DNA from: Mikania micrantha | Taxonomy: Eukaryota; Streptophyta; Magnoliopsida; Asterales; Asteraceae | DNA: 64,000 nucleotides | Reading direction: 5' to 3' | NCBI GenBank assembly: GCA_009363875.1 | Contig: CM018694.1 | Coordinates: forward strand, 4,092,001 to 4,156,000 | In this document: piece by piece, positions 10,091-21,880 of the stretch | How positions within the stretch are numbered: the first letter of the stretch is position 1 | How the letters are laid out: the number at the start of each line of letters is the position of its first letter | Notes under the pieces: generated by a model | Seen by the model: the letters and a program-made list of their open reading frames with translations, nothing else | Database searches by the model: none | What the model was told of the DNA's origin: nothing | Made by a program: the position numbers and the translations under genes

Positions 10091-12971
10091 TGTGACAATA
10101 CGACTTTTCGAGTTAACCTCGTTAACCCTCGTAGGCCCAATAAGGCCAATGAAGGCCCAACAAGGCCAATGAAGGCCCAACAAGGCCAATGAAGGCCCAA
10201 CAAGACAAGTCAGGCTCAATGAAGTTTATGAAGGCCCAATAAGACAAATGTAGGCCCAAGAAGCCAAGGTGGGCTCAATAAAGCAAGAGTAGGCCCAGTG
10301 AGATCTAGGTAGGCCCAGTAAGCTCAAGATAGGCCCAGTGAACTTGATGGAGGCCCAAATGGGTTAACCTAGCCCAATAATGTCTCAATTGGCCCAATTT
10401 GTACCAAATTAGGAATTTAGTTTAGCTTTATTAGCCGAAAATTTAAGGAAATCATAAGAGATCAAACTATAAAAGATTAGGATTAAGCAAAACAAATCTA
10501 GAATACTTTGAATTGTAAGAATTAACTAGTGATTTGTCAAAACACACAATTTTGACTTACATAGTCAAAATTCGTCCATGTATACAAAAGGGAGTTATGA
10601 ATTTCAATAGAATATGAAGTTATGGATCGAATTAATGGTGCTTAAAACACCTAATGATGATAATAAACGGTTATCATCAGGTATTACAATCATTATGGTC
10701 GAATTAAACCCAAATGATGATCTAGCTTCTTAAAACCGTTACTAACATAATCAAACTCATATAATTCGACAGAAACCCAAGCAATTGAGTTTTCAGAAAC
10801 ATTATTCGGTACCTTTAGGCTCTTTAGCATACACTAATTCGAATCCAGAAGTCGTGGGTGAAGATTTGGATTGAAGGTCGGCCGAAACTCAATCTAATAG
10901 TCGAGATATATCAGTTTGACATCCATTCAAGTAAGTTTTCACTCCTACACCACCTAAACATGCCGATTAAGCAAACCCCTATACTAATTATGGCTTCTAA
11001 CATCAAATGGTACGAATCCGAGTTCTAGGGTTCTTAATATAGTTGGATTTGGGGGTTTCGGTTATGATGGGTGTAAAAATGAAATCAAATATTACCCACA
11101 CTTTCATAAAGTGCCGATTAACAAAGTTCATGAATCAATTTCATCACATTTTGACGAATTGATTGGGTTCGACTACTAGGGTTCATCTAAGAATCGGTTT
11201 TGGGGGTTTTTAATCAAATGAGCTTTAAAATCGAATTAAACTCCACCAATAGTTTCAGAAGGGTTTGAGTAAACTAAACCATGTATCAATTTTGTTGAGT
11301 AATATCGAATTGATTGAATTCAAATTCTAGGGCTTGTAATAAGAACGAAGTTGGGGGATTTTTAGAAAATGTGAATTAGAATCAAATTAAATGGTATACA
11401 TAGCTTCAGACAGGTTCGATTAAGCAGAATGCTATATCAATTTTGTTTGGAAACATCGAAGTAATTGAATTCGAATTATAGGGTTCTTAAGTTTAAACAA
11501 ATTGGGGAATTCGGGGTAATAGGGAACGATATTCAAATTAAAACCATCTAAGGAGTCGGTTGGATGATTAGAACAAAAGCCCCAAGGTTGGGGGATCAAT
11601 CGAGTTCGAATTCGTAATCAATTGAACATTAAGTGCTTCGGCTATAATATCTAAGGGGAATTAGACCGAATGAGTGTTTAAAACAATTTAATTGTGAGTT
11701 CTAATGCGATTCCCTAGCGGGCTTGACTGGTAATGAGCGTGTGTTTGGTTCGGGAGGTCCCGGGTTCGAACCCGAGGGCTGCCGGTTTTTGGAATTTAAA
11801 ACCATTTTGGTTTTTAAGTCATAACTTGTTTGTTTTAGATCCGTTTTTATCCGTTCGAATTGCGTTAGAACCAGAATTCAATTCCGGATGTATTAGAATA
11901 ATAAAATTTATATTTTATCACGAAAACGAAATCGCGTATAATTACGTTTAATTAAATAAAATCAAATATGATTTTATTTAAACGATTTCAAAGTCACGCG
12001 TATTTACGTATGCACATTTCTGACACTTTAACATACGTGTGTTGACACGTATGTGATTTCAAGCACAAAACGATAATCCGAATAACACTAAGTTATTGTT
12101 TAAACACAGATCCTTCGTAAGAGGATTCTCTACACGATTTCATGTGTATTGATCATTCTGCAATCACCAAAGGTGCGTACACAACCCCTTTCTTATTTTA
12201 AACTGTTTTGGGGGAGAAAACATGTGCAACAAACTATTTTTAGATACATATCACTTGCATGAGTTAGCTGTTTACATTATGTGACAACATAGCAAATTGA
12301 AAGTCCTTACACACCTCGCACCGTTTAGTTTGCCGTAGCGCAAAGCGTGGTAGTTGGAAATAGATCTATTAGGTTTGACAAACCTCATCTGGTAGATAGG
12401 ATCTACGCAGGTGTTTGACTGACCAAACACAATTTTACTATTGTTGTGCTAGACAATAGTGGCAACGCAAAAACATGCTATAGCATGGCAATTCGTCAGC
12501 TTCGGTGTCGACCACTTATGTAAATAGTTTATATGACTAGCTATCATGACTGTGCATGTGTGATTATGTTATCTACAAACTTGTTATTCAAACTGCTGTT
12601 TTGAACATTGTGAATACTTAAAACCTGTGTTATGCACCAACCTTTGTGTTGACTTGATTTACATGTTTTCTCGGGACGCTAAGGCGCGCATTAAAGCTGG
12701 CATGGACTAGGAGATAGAGTAGCATGCATTTTAAACCTTTTGGATATTTGAATTTGAACATTTAAGGATTTTGTTTTGTAATTTACATATTACAACTGTT
12801 AGTGGTTTATAAACGCTTCCGCACCTTTTGAAACTCTGATGTTATGTTTTAAAGACCAAAGTATGTTTTGAAATTCATATAGAGGTCTTCGTTATGTCTA
12901 ATGATCTGAGATCCTGGTTTGTCACGTTCCCAAACGGTTTGATTCCGTTAGTTGGAATTGGGGGTGTGACA
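10091..12971 (+). repeat. A1 3' LTR (2,881 bp)
   Basis: Nearly identical to 1069-3928; the main difference is a third 20-bp GGCCCA unit near 10160-10200. It ends GTGTGACA at 12971, followed by CTGAC. The tRNA-like block is repeated at about 11707-11790. No protein gene. Confidence 0.93.
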
Positions 12972-15360
12972 CTGACTATGTTGCACCTACTGGGAGGAGG
13001 TGGAGACACGAGGACTCCAATTCTGATCAGGAGGATATTATTGTTGCAGTTGGTGATGATGTGATGATGGTGATACTGATGGTGGTGGTGCTAGTGGTGC
13101 TGGAGATGTTGGGTGTGAGTGTTGGTGCTGATGTTAGTGTTAATATTCATGACCCCAAGGCCTCTAGTGTTTTTATGTCCACCGTTTCTGCTCCATTGGT
13201 GATGGGTGGGACTACTTCTGCCAATGAGGAGAAGGATGATCAGATGGAGGATGTTGAGGGTGAGGCTGATGATGCGTTGGATGATTCTGATTCAGAGGAC
13301 ATTGGGCCTGAAGTTGTGACTACATGTTTCAGATCTCAAGTCGTTTGATTTTGATCCTATTCCTCGTACTATCATTACATCTACTGTTGCTGAGACTTCC
13401 TCCCCTCCAGCCAAGAGACAGAAGAGGGCCAGATTCGTTTTACAGAGACGGTCAGAGTCGGTTACTGTTGCAGCAACCACTTCTACATCTATTTCAACAG
13501 TCGCGACTTCTTCACTGACCAGGTCAAGGTCTACTCCTGCACGCGTTTCTACTGCCCCTCTGACCTCATCTATGGCCACTATAGCTGTTTTTACTACTAC
13601 TTCCTCTGGTCCTTCTATCACTCGTTCTGATCCTTACACTATGACTACTTCAGTTGCTAATCAGCTTAGCACACTGAACAGTCTAGTTCTTCGGTTATTG
13701 AGAAGAACCAGGAGCAGGACCAGACGATTTCTCAGCTTACACAGAGGGTCAGTGAGCAGGATGCTCTGTTGCTACAGGCTGCTGATCAGAGGGCTGATTT
13801 GAGAGCCTAATCTGCTGAATTGGAGGAAAGATTGCTCAAGTCTATGGACGAGCACAATCAGCTAGCCTTGGCTGCTGTTGGATTCAATGACAGGATTTTG
13901 GCTCTTGAGGCTGAAAACTTGTGTCTTGCTGAGCAAGTTGAAAGCCTCAAGGATTCCACACCGAGGATTGAGGCCTCTGAGCCTGTATCCGATGATTCAG
14001 ACAAGGAAGATAAAGAAGACGAAGAAAATGAGGAAGATTCTGATGAGGAGAAGGTGGATTATGATAGTACGGAAGATGATGATGATTCTGGTGATGATAA
14101 TTGTGCTGGGAGTGGCTCTGCAAGTTCCTCCAGTTCAGGAGAGCCGTGCCTACCCACCGAGATCAGAACCAAGACCAGGCATGATAGAGCTACTAAAGAG
14201 GCTGATGCTATGCTAGTGAGACGTCTTCTGGACGTAAAGTTGACGATGATACTGGACGCTCAGGGCATCATTCAACACTCTATCAGTTATGAAAAAGAGG
14301 AAGGCGAGATCATCCAGTGCCTCTCCAAAGAGCAGATTGCAAAGTTATTCAGGCTGAATCCTGATTAGGTAGTGCTGGATGATGATACTTTTCCCATTTC
14401 TAATCTTCCTACTCCAGAGGTATTTGATGATATTGATGAGGTGATTCTAGAGGATCTTACAGAAGAAGAAAGCACAAAGTACACTTCAGCTGAAGAGGAG
14501 CTGCCTACTTTTGCTGATCTTTTTGGTCTACATACTGAGGAGGAACTGAGCAGAAAGATAGACGAGAAGGTCAGCGGTAACGAGTCTTCGGCAGAAGACA
14601 TTCAGAAGAGGAAGGAAGAATGGGCAGCTTTCTGGGAAGTACTGAAGAAATAAAGTGTTCCACCGATGCCAACTCCGCACACCAAAGTCTACAGGACCAA
14701 AGCATATACATCTGGCGGTCAGATTCTGAGTTGGGCATACTTTCATGACTTGCGCTGTTATGCAGTGAAGAGAGAGAAGGGGATCTAGTACTTCCGTTTC
14801 GTCACGACTACAAGACGTTGTCGAGATTTGAAGTCAACCAGCTTGCACGTCTGAAGATGTTGTACTCTGAGAATTCGGCGATGCCGTCCTGGTTTGCAAG
14901 GCAAATTTAGTTCAAGTACAGGAAAAGATGGGTAAACTTCAATCCACAGCAACCGAAAAGGTACTATCAGCCGGAGATCGATGCTAACACCCCCGCATAC
15001 AAAAGAGATCCTGAAGTGGCTGCCTCCGAATGTGATGAGGAAGATTAATTTACGGAAGATGCGTCAGGACTTTTCGGACAGCTTCAGATGGTGGTACTAT
15101 GACGGGAGGAATGCTGAGGCTGTGATTGTATTGTGCAAAGAAGAAACATGGGATACTATTCGTATTTTTGATCCTATGTGGCTGACAAATCGACGTGAAG
15201 ACCTTATACAGATGTCATGTATTCTTTGATGTTGGAGACATGGAGCAGGCTTTACAGTTTATGAGAGTCATCCGGCTATGCTTCGCATTTGATATCCATG
15301 CCGGCTCTGATTTGAAAGCTCTTTCAAAAAAGTTTTTGAAGACTGGTGCTGACAAGTAGA
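12972..15360 (+). pseudogene. Element H accessory ORF, main segment (frameshifted, stops)
   Basis: Continues the frame broken at 1068. Segment 12974-13348 encodes YVAPTGRRWRHEDSNSD and an acidic stretch. A frameshift near 13330 leads to a Ser/Thr-rich region with a basic PPAKRQKRARF signal. Another shift near 13675 leads to a heptad-like coiled coil (about 13680-13960), an Asp/Glu tract (14000-14100) and a Ser-rich stretch. Later blocks keep recognisable protein, such as FRWWYYDGRNAEAV (about 15085) and MRVIRLCFAFDIHAGSDLKA (about 15260), ending near KKFLKTGADK. In-frame stops include 13808 and 14366. The ORF ends just before a polypurine tract and LTR, the position of envelope-like ORFs in some plant copia elements. 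Function is unknown; decayed. Confidence 0.65.
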
Positions 15361-15369
15361 GAACTAGGT

Positions 15370-15380
15370 CCAAGGGGGAG
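15370..15380 (+). other. Polypurine tract of element H
   Basis: CCAAGGGGGAG precedes TTTGTTAGTG; plant copia elements typically have a purine run like this just before an LTR that begins TGTTAG. It sits a few bases after the accessory ORF. Confidence 0.65.
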
Positions 15381-15382
15381 TT

Positions 15383-15898
15383 TGTTAGTGCATGTAATGT
15401 CCCTAGTTATGTATTTTGTATGACTTGGATTGTATAAAGTTTATATCAGTAATGAAATCGATTATTCTGTATTGTTCGTATGTTTAATTGAGTTTAATAT
15501 GTCTAACTATGTTTGACTTTGACTTTGACTATGTTACAGACCCATTCGTACGAATGGTACCTACGAATGACTCCTTTTGCACGAATGAATGACTAGCGAA
15601 TGACTGAGGCGAACGAATGAGTCACTCGCATCTCTCATTCGGTTGACCAACTCATTTGGCAGAGCCATTCGCTCGATTGAATGTTTCGCACAACTCATTT
15701 GGCCGAATGAGTTCAGTCTATATATAGACATGCAAACAGAATGCTTTACATCACTTCTCTGACCCTTGAGCACTCCCTATCATTCTCTTGGTGATTTCGA
15801 TTGGAAATCCCTTGAATAGGATTCCGCACTATTCAAGGGCCTGCCGAGCAGAATCCGCAAGGAACCGGGTGGTTTTCAACGGTTTCTCAGGTCCCACA
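15383..15898 (+). repeat. Element H 3' LTR (~516 bp, copia-like)
   Basis: Starts TGTTAGTGCATG after the polypurine tract and ends CCCACA. The end is placed by comparison with the family-B LTR at 33249 onward: B-homologous sequence CAAATTCAAAAC resumes at 15899, so CAAAT would be the right target duplication. A TATA box (TCTATATATAG, about 15718-15728) lies in the second half, and ATTCG/CGAATG motifs are repeated at 15541-15720. The copia assignment rests on the polypurine/LTR style and ORF position. Confidence 0.7.
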
Positions 15899-17499
15899 CA
15901 AATTCAAAACATTAACCTAAAGCGTTCGTGAATATTAAATTAACAGCGTATTGGTGTAGGTGATGTTTCGCAGGAATATATAAGTGCATTTAACGTTCTG
16001 AATGATATCTTATAATTAGAAAAACCAGATCAGAAAGTAAATTTGACGTCGTGTACGTACGGTGTGACAATATGTACTAATACGCGTGAAGGCGATTCGA
16101 TTTGACGAAACATTTAACATAAATGTTTTCGACAATTTAAAAATTGTAAAAGGATATATAAAATATTTATTAGGAATTACCACCAATAAAGATTTAAACT
16201 AAAATACTTTCACAAAATTTATACTATTTAACGCAACGTAATGAAAACGACATGTTTAAACGAAATCGAACGAACTCGAACACATGTGTTATGACCCGGG
16301 CTATAAAAGGCTTAAATATTACTCATCTCCTTCATTAATATCACCAACCACTCACTCTCTCTCTCTCTAAGATTTCCGGTTTACTCTCTCTCTACACACT
16401 TTCTCTCTAGAATTTCAACTTCCAAATCACTCATTTCTTCCCCAAATCGGACGTTCTTGGTGTTAATATGATCCCCACAACATGTAGAAGCTATAAGTAC
16501 AATGGATCTAAGCTTAAAACGATCATAAACAAGGTAACAATCAGCTCAGAGATACGGGTTTTAGGGTTTTCATCAAAACCGAATCCATTGAACTTGTAAC
16601 CGGTTTTAGAACCATTTATCTTGATAAAACGACTTTGAAATTAACCTAGAACACTTGGATTGGGAAAGAATGAGAGTTGGGGTGCTGGGCAAGTTGCAGG
16701 TTCCCATCTTAGGTAGTACCAACACAAGAAACACCCAAAATGTTAGTATCGAAGAGGATCAAAAGTTGCATTTCTTTTTGGTCGAACTTACTAAATTCGA
16801 TGGATCTATTTTGCTGAAGTCTCATCAAGAGTACTAAGCTCAAAAAGGTCCAAGGGATGTTGAATAAGGCTTCATCGATACTAGGTAGTTTCGAAAGAGG
16901 GGCCCTCGATACTAGGGTCCATCGATACTATAGTATCGGCTACCCCATTTAACCTTTTCTCAATGCTTGTATCGACATTAATAGTGTCTATACCCTGTAA
17001 CTCTCATCGAGATTAGTAACTTCAATCCAGTCCAAGTAGAATGAAACAAGTTTCTGTCAAGATTAATAGCATAAATAATCATAGTATCGATGACAAGCAC
17101 ATATTGATATTACTATTGTCAATGGATATCTTATATAAAAATTTAGGTGTTGGGGTGATATTATCAACATCGGCCATATCCCTTTTGTCAAAACCTTCAA
17201 TATTAATCTTTATAAGACTTAATTAGTATGACATGAATAAAACAAAAATATCTAGATCAATCACACTTTCATAACATTGTAATCACTAGTAGGGTTAATT
17301 GATCCCATTTCGATTCTAAAGGTTTCTATATGTAACATTTCTTAACTTAAGTATAGATTTTCGTAACTTATGGTTAAAAACCTCTAAGATACATTAACCA
17401 TACTAGGTAATTTGTGACAACAAAGATTTAATAAACTTGTTTAGTTATGACAAAATCAATAACAACACTTTTCTTAAAGGTAAACAACTTTTATTACCT
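15899..17499 (+). repeat. Family-B LTR fragment (5' and 3' truncated)
   Basis: Aligns by eye with 33500-35906 of the B 3' LTR, without the Helitron found there. It contains a TATA box (16302-16309), a CT-rich leader (about 16345-16410), a donor-like AAG|GTAACA (16534) and a cluster of ATCGATACTA-type motifs (about 16860-17100). The 5' part was displaced by the H insertion. Homology stops at 17499, where unrelated E sequence starts, so the rest of this LTR has been lost or deleted. No genes. Confidence 0.8.
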
Positions 17500-19894
17500 T
17501 GAGGAGTTGAAATATTGTGGGACATGTCTATATAAGATACATATTAGTAGAACAAAGATAATCCTTGTGAAAAAAGGATTAAAATTAGAAAATGGGTACA
17601 ATTGGCTTTTGAATTATTAAGCGGTTTTGAGGATGAAACCTATTCTAAGGAGGGGAGAATTTAATTTCCTGATTAGTTATATTTTAATCGATGGGGTCGT
17701 TATTCGGAGTTAAAAGTTGTTTAACTTTCTTATTAGTTAATGGGTTTACTTGGTTAAACAACTAAGTAATCATTTATTCTAGCAAACAAGTTAGTTTAGT
17801 TAGATTAAAAGCTACATAGATCTAACTAGAAGTTGAGGGACTGAAATTTTCAAAACCTAATACTTGAATAAATGGATCAAATAGCACATGGGTTATTCAT
17901 TTGGGCAAAAAAAAAATCTGGATGATGTGTGTGTTGGGTGAAGCCGATGAGCGGAGAGCAAGAACAAGGAAAAAACCCAAAATTCTCATATCTTGGACAA
18001 ATCTTCATCCAACTATGGCTTGATCTTGAATGCAATTGTAGATTTCAATTCCTCTTGCATCATACAACATGTATGTAAGTGATTCTTCCATTTTTGTGGA
18101 GAAATTCATGTGACCCATATGTGTAGATGGGATTATGTAGAAACTTGAAAATGAGTTGTTCATGAGTGTTAAATAGTTAGGGGTTCATGTATATTAACAT
18201 GAAATCACCTATTTTGAGATTTGATGATGGTTAATTAGTGAATTTTAGACGATAACATCAAGTGTTAAAAATCACATGTACACCAAGTGCTTGTTTAAAT
18301 GTTTGTATGAATTGAAAGAAAAGTGCAGATCGGAATTTTTTTTTGATTTCTGCACTGTTTTTGAAAATTCATATAAAATTAACCGTACCTCCAATTGAGG
18401 CATGTTGTATATTCATGGAAAGGTACTTGAAAGTACTACGTTTTGTCTTTTAAACTCATAAACTGATTCGGGTTGTAATGGAGTCAAAATGATCGATTTT
18501 TATAGCATAACAGCAAGTTCAGCATGCTGATAGAATTTCTTTTTGTTGTTGTGCTGATTTTTGAAAAATCATATAAAATCAACCAAAACTCGGTTTGAGG
18601 CATATAATTTGCCGTTGGAAATCTTATTGAGTCTACTTTCTATATATGTTCAGAATGACTAAATATAAATACAACACGAAAACTGCAGTTGAAAACAGCT
18701 TAACAGATTTTGTAAAAAGCTGAATTTTTGGTTAAAAGATGATTCTGTCCTGTTCTTTGAAAATGCATATAAAATCGTATAAAAATATATATAAAATGTA
18801 TATTATATGGTTGGAAAGCTCTTAGAGTCTACTACAATTCATATTTGAACATCAAAGGTTGAATAAAAACATATGTTGGTCAAATTTGACAATTTCAGCA
18901 GCAACTCAAAAGTTGCTCCACTAATTTGAGACTTTTCAAAATGTTGTAAAAATAAGAAATTGAGTAGATATGCTTATGTAAAATGAATGAATGGTACTAG
19001 TAGATCATATACAAATAGTTGGGAGTGTTACAAGTGTCTAAGATACTTGAAAAATGGATAGGATCCATATTTACACTAACGGGTCAAAAATGAGAATTTG
19101 GTATAGACATGTAGAAATGAGGACCCTTGTGTAAGTAAGTGGTTTGTTTGAAATTGTAAATTCTAAATGGCATGTGTGCTATATTATTTGTATAGGAAAT
19201 GAAATTGAAAGTGAAATCAATAGGCTAAGAAGGAGTTATGAGGTTTAGCATTCCTACGGGCCACGGTGAGTTACCTACGCACTAATATGCAACCATAAGA
19301 CATATTAGTGCTTATGTGTTATGTGATTATGTTTGCGAAACTACTTGTAATTGACTTGTAGTAATTGTGATAAATTGAATGGTAAATTGACCATATGTGT
19401 TATGAAATGTTGAAAATATGAATATGAGACCACATGCGGTGGTATTTAACTACTTGATAATTTTCTTGTAGTATGGGATGAATGTTATGTGCTAAATGCA
19501 TAAGTTGAAAGGTGTTACTAAATGTTAATTGATAGTTGACATAGAAAATGATGACAATCCACATTGTGTGGATGTTTATGAATATGAAACCACATGGGCT
19601 GGTATTTGGATTGTTGAATCAAATATTGGATGTAAGAATTTGAGTTTTGTCGAAATTGGTCGATGTTATGATATAATTGCATAACTAATGAAAGTGTCAT
19701 TATATGTTTTGAATAACTGACACAGATAATTGGAGACGATTCACATTCGTGTGAAACTAATGTAAGACCGTGATATATGGTATTTGGTGATAAGCCACAT
19801 TAGTGTGGAGGAACATGTAAGTCCATAATGAAATGGCGTTGGTGTTTGTCATGTAAGTCCATAATGATATGGCATTGGTGTTTGTCATGTAAGT
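17500..19894 (+). mobile_element. E: truncated chromovirus piece, left part (end of internal region plus LTR)
   Basis: A hairpin GGTTTT/GAAACC (17623-17640) followed by CTAAGGAGGGGAGA (17646-17659) is the pre-LTR arrangement of Ty3 chromoviruses. What follows is LTR-like: three diverged copies of a roughly 200-bp unit around TTTGAAAATTCATATAAAAT (about 18360, 18560, 18758), then a hairpin array from 19430. Element C interrupts it at 19894 and it resumes at 31836. Both outer ends abut family-B sequence without visible target duplication, so E probably reached its present shape by deletion or recombination. No ORF of note. Confidence 0.55.
19430..19894 (+). repeat. E hairpin array, left part (CCACA..TGTGG type units)
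   Basis: Short hairpins recur: CCACATGCGGTGG (19430), CCACATTGTGTGG (19559), TCACA-TTCG-TGTGA (19741), CCACA-TTAG-TGTGG (19796), CCATA-ATGA-TATGG (19858). The last copies are embedded in a 36-bp tandem unit containing CATGTAAGTCCATAATG. Stems vary in matched pairs between copies. The array continues on the other side of element C, at 31841. Confidence 0.65.
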
Positions 19895-20618
19895 TGTGAC
19901 AACTAGTGCTAAACCGTACGGCAAGACCGTACAGTGCGTGTACTTTCACCACGTACTGTGTGCAAATACAGTACGTAAACAGTCGCGTGACAACAGAACT
20001 CAGAAAACAAACCACAGTTGTACGTGTTTAAGTGAAAACTTGAATACGGTAAATACAACAACTCAAGAGAAACAACAGTATTCAAACGAATAACAATAAC
20101 GAATCGGTTGCGATCTGATATCCATAGATGACAGGAATCAGATGACCGACAATCCAATACAAAAATCAAGTGATAACAGGATGTTCAGATGAGTCCGACA
20201 GTGAGGAAAACACAATCCAAAACAGAATTTCAGTGTCGTTTTAGAATAATTAAACTGACAGCGTGTTTGCGTGGGTGACGATTCACACAAACATATCTGT
20301 GAGTTTAACGTTCTGAACGATAACTGATAATTAGGAAACCAAATCAGAAAGTGAAACTTACGATCGTGTTCGTACAGTTAGCGCCCTGTACGAAGACGCG
20401 CGTAGATGACGCGATCTGACGAAACGGAAACGAAAACGCGACTCGAACGAAGTAAAAATTAATAAAATAAAATGTTTAACATTTTACAATTTTGAAACTC
20501 ATCAAAATAACCAAATTAAAGTCTTTTTATTTAAAAGATATTAGTTACGCGTAAATTTCCGGTTACGCGACGAAAATGCGAAACGAGCGACCGAAACGGA
20601 CCCGGACACCACACGGGG

Positions 20619-20625
20619 TATAAAA
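20619..20625 (+). promoter_or_regulatory. Upstream TATA box of the C LTR
   Basis: TATAAAA within GGGGTATAAAAACCC is followed at about 50-90 bp by a pyrimidine-rich leader (CTCTTTTCTCTC...TCTCTCCCTC). This is a classical plant Pol II start region about 720 bp into the LTR. Its 3' LTR twin is at 27745. The same box-plus-leader pair is in family B. Confidence 0.55.
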
Positions 20626-21034
20626 ACCCACTGAAGAGCATTTACCCTCATTTTATTTCATCACCTACCTCTTTTCTCTCAAATTTTCGGATCTTCCTCT
20701 CTCCCTCTAAAAATTTAACCTAAAACCTTCAAGATCTTGCCATATTCTTGATGAAATCACACAAGTAGCATACCGAATCGAAGCCCTTATCATTTCTTAC
20801 TTAAAAGTACAAGGGATCGGCAGCAGAAATCACTGAATCGAAGGTATATAGACCTCAAAGGTTGCGAAAACTAGGGTTTTCAGCCCCTAGTTCGAACCCT
20901 TAACCTAACCGGTTTGAAGCCTTTTTCTTCCAACTCTAGACCCTCGAAAACATCTCATGTGAAAGGGGGTTGAGTGCCATTTTGGTCGTTACCTTGAGAC
21001 TAGACAACATGGAGGCTGGGGTCGACTGAACATC

Positions 21035-21880
21035 ATCGGTCGAATGACCATTAACCAGTTGACCGAATGGCTTCATTCGGTGATGCCTCATTCGACCCGG
21101 CTATCTCATTCGACCATCATCAGTCGCCACCCCTCATTCGATGCTAATCTATTCGGCTAACAACAGGTCATTCGACCCATTTCCCCATTCGTGAAGCCTT
21201 CATTCGGAGATGCTATTCGATGGTCAACCCTCATTTGGGTTAACTGCCTTTTAGCATAAGGGTGGATCTTCATTCGACCGGCCAACAATATCCTTCGCTG
21301 AACCATTTTACTTTTTTCTGTCAAACACCCTATTCGGCCAGCCACCCAGCCATTCGCCCCTTGTTCGGCCGACTAGGAAGGGTTATACTCCTCTGGCTAT
21401 CTCATTCGACTTAGACAAGAAAGTGTTGTTTGGTCATTTAGTGTTATTCGACTGATCCCAAACAGCTCACTACTGGCCCAAAGTTTTAGCCCAACTTCCA
21501 TTCTGTTTAGCCTATAAGTTGTCATTCGGCCAAGGAGAGAATTCATTCAGGCAACACCTCACTCATTCGGCTGAGAATAGTTCATTCGACCTTCATGACA
21601 CCATCTGGCCCAACAGATTCAGTTGACTGGCCCAAAAATCAATAACCAGGCCCAACACTCATTCGTTTAGCATATGGGTCTCTGCCTTGGCCCAAATTAA
21701 ATGCAGTTGGCCTGAATGGTTTTGTTGTGGCCTGTTAATAAATTGGACTGGCCCAATATTTAAGTCACTAGGTTTAATGGATTTCACAACTTATAAGGCC
21801 CAAGAACCATACATTCGGCCCATGGGTGCTAAGTGGGTTCGTGAGCGATGGCTTGGCCCATTCGTTAAGGGTGTAACCCA
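21035..21880 (+). repeat. CATTCG/GGCCCA motif cluster in the C LTR
   Basis: Over 20 copies of CATTCG followed by AC or GGCC are scattered irregularly through about 850 bp, with GGCCCA cores in the second half (21470-21870). They are not in register, so this is motif enrichment and not a tandem repeat. A small ORF at 21687 is not supported. The same cluster is in the 3' LTR (28160-29010). Confidence 0.6.

Larger units (their letters stand above)
1069..12971 (+). mobile_element. A1: complete Ty3/gypsy chromovirus-type LTR retrotransposon
   Basis: Two direct LTRs (1069-3928 and 10091-12971) bracket a primer binding site, an accessory ORF, a single open gag-pol frame and a polypurine tract. The LTRs begin TGTGACAAT and end GTGTGACA. 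They differ by an extra 20-bp unit in the 3' LTR (AAGGCCAATGAAGGCCCAAC) and scattered substitutions, so the insertion is young. Flanking 5-mers are CTGAT (1064-1068) and CTGAC (12972-12976): a target duplication with one later, synonymous change in the interrupted H frame. All catalytic motifs are present and the frame is open, so it may still be autonomous. Confidence 0.93.

Noticed and set aside
1071..12971. A1 left border at 1071 (TGACAATCC)
   Set aside because: The polypurine-tract side shows the LTR starts TGTGACAAT, moving the left border to 1069 and giving CTGAT/CTGAC as target duplication; the 1071 border gives none.
19800..20169. Minus-strand ORFs of 71 and 86 codons at the C LTR start
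   Set aside because: Identical frames recur in the 3' LTR only because the LTR is duplicated; they span the LTR/E boundary or known inverted repeats and show no protein features.
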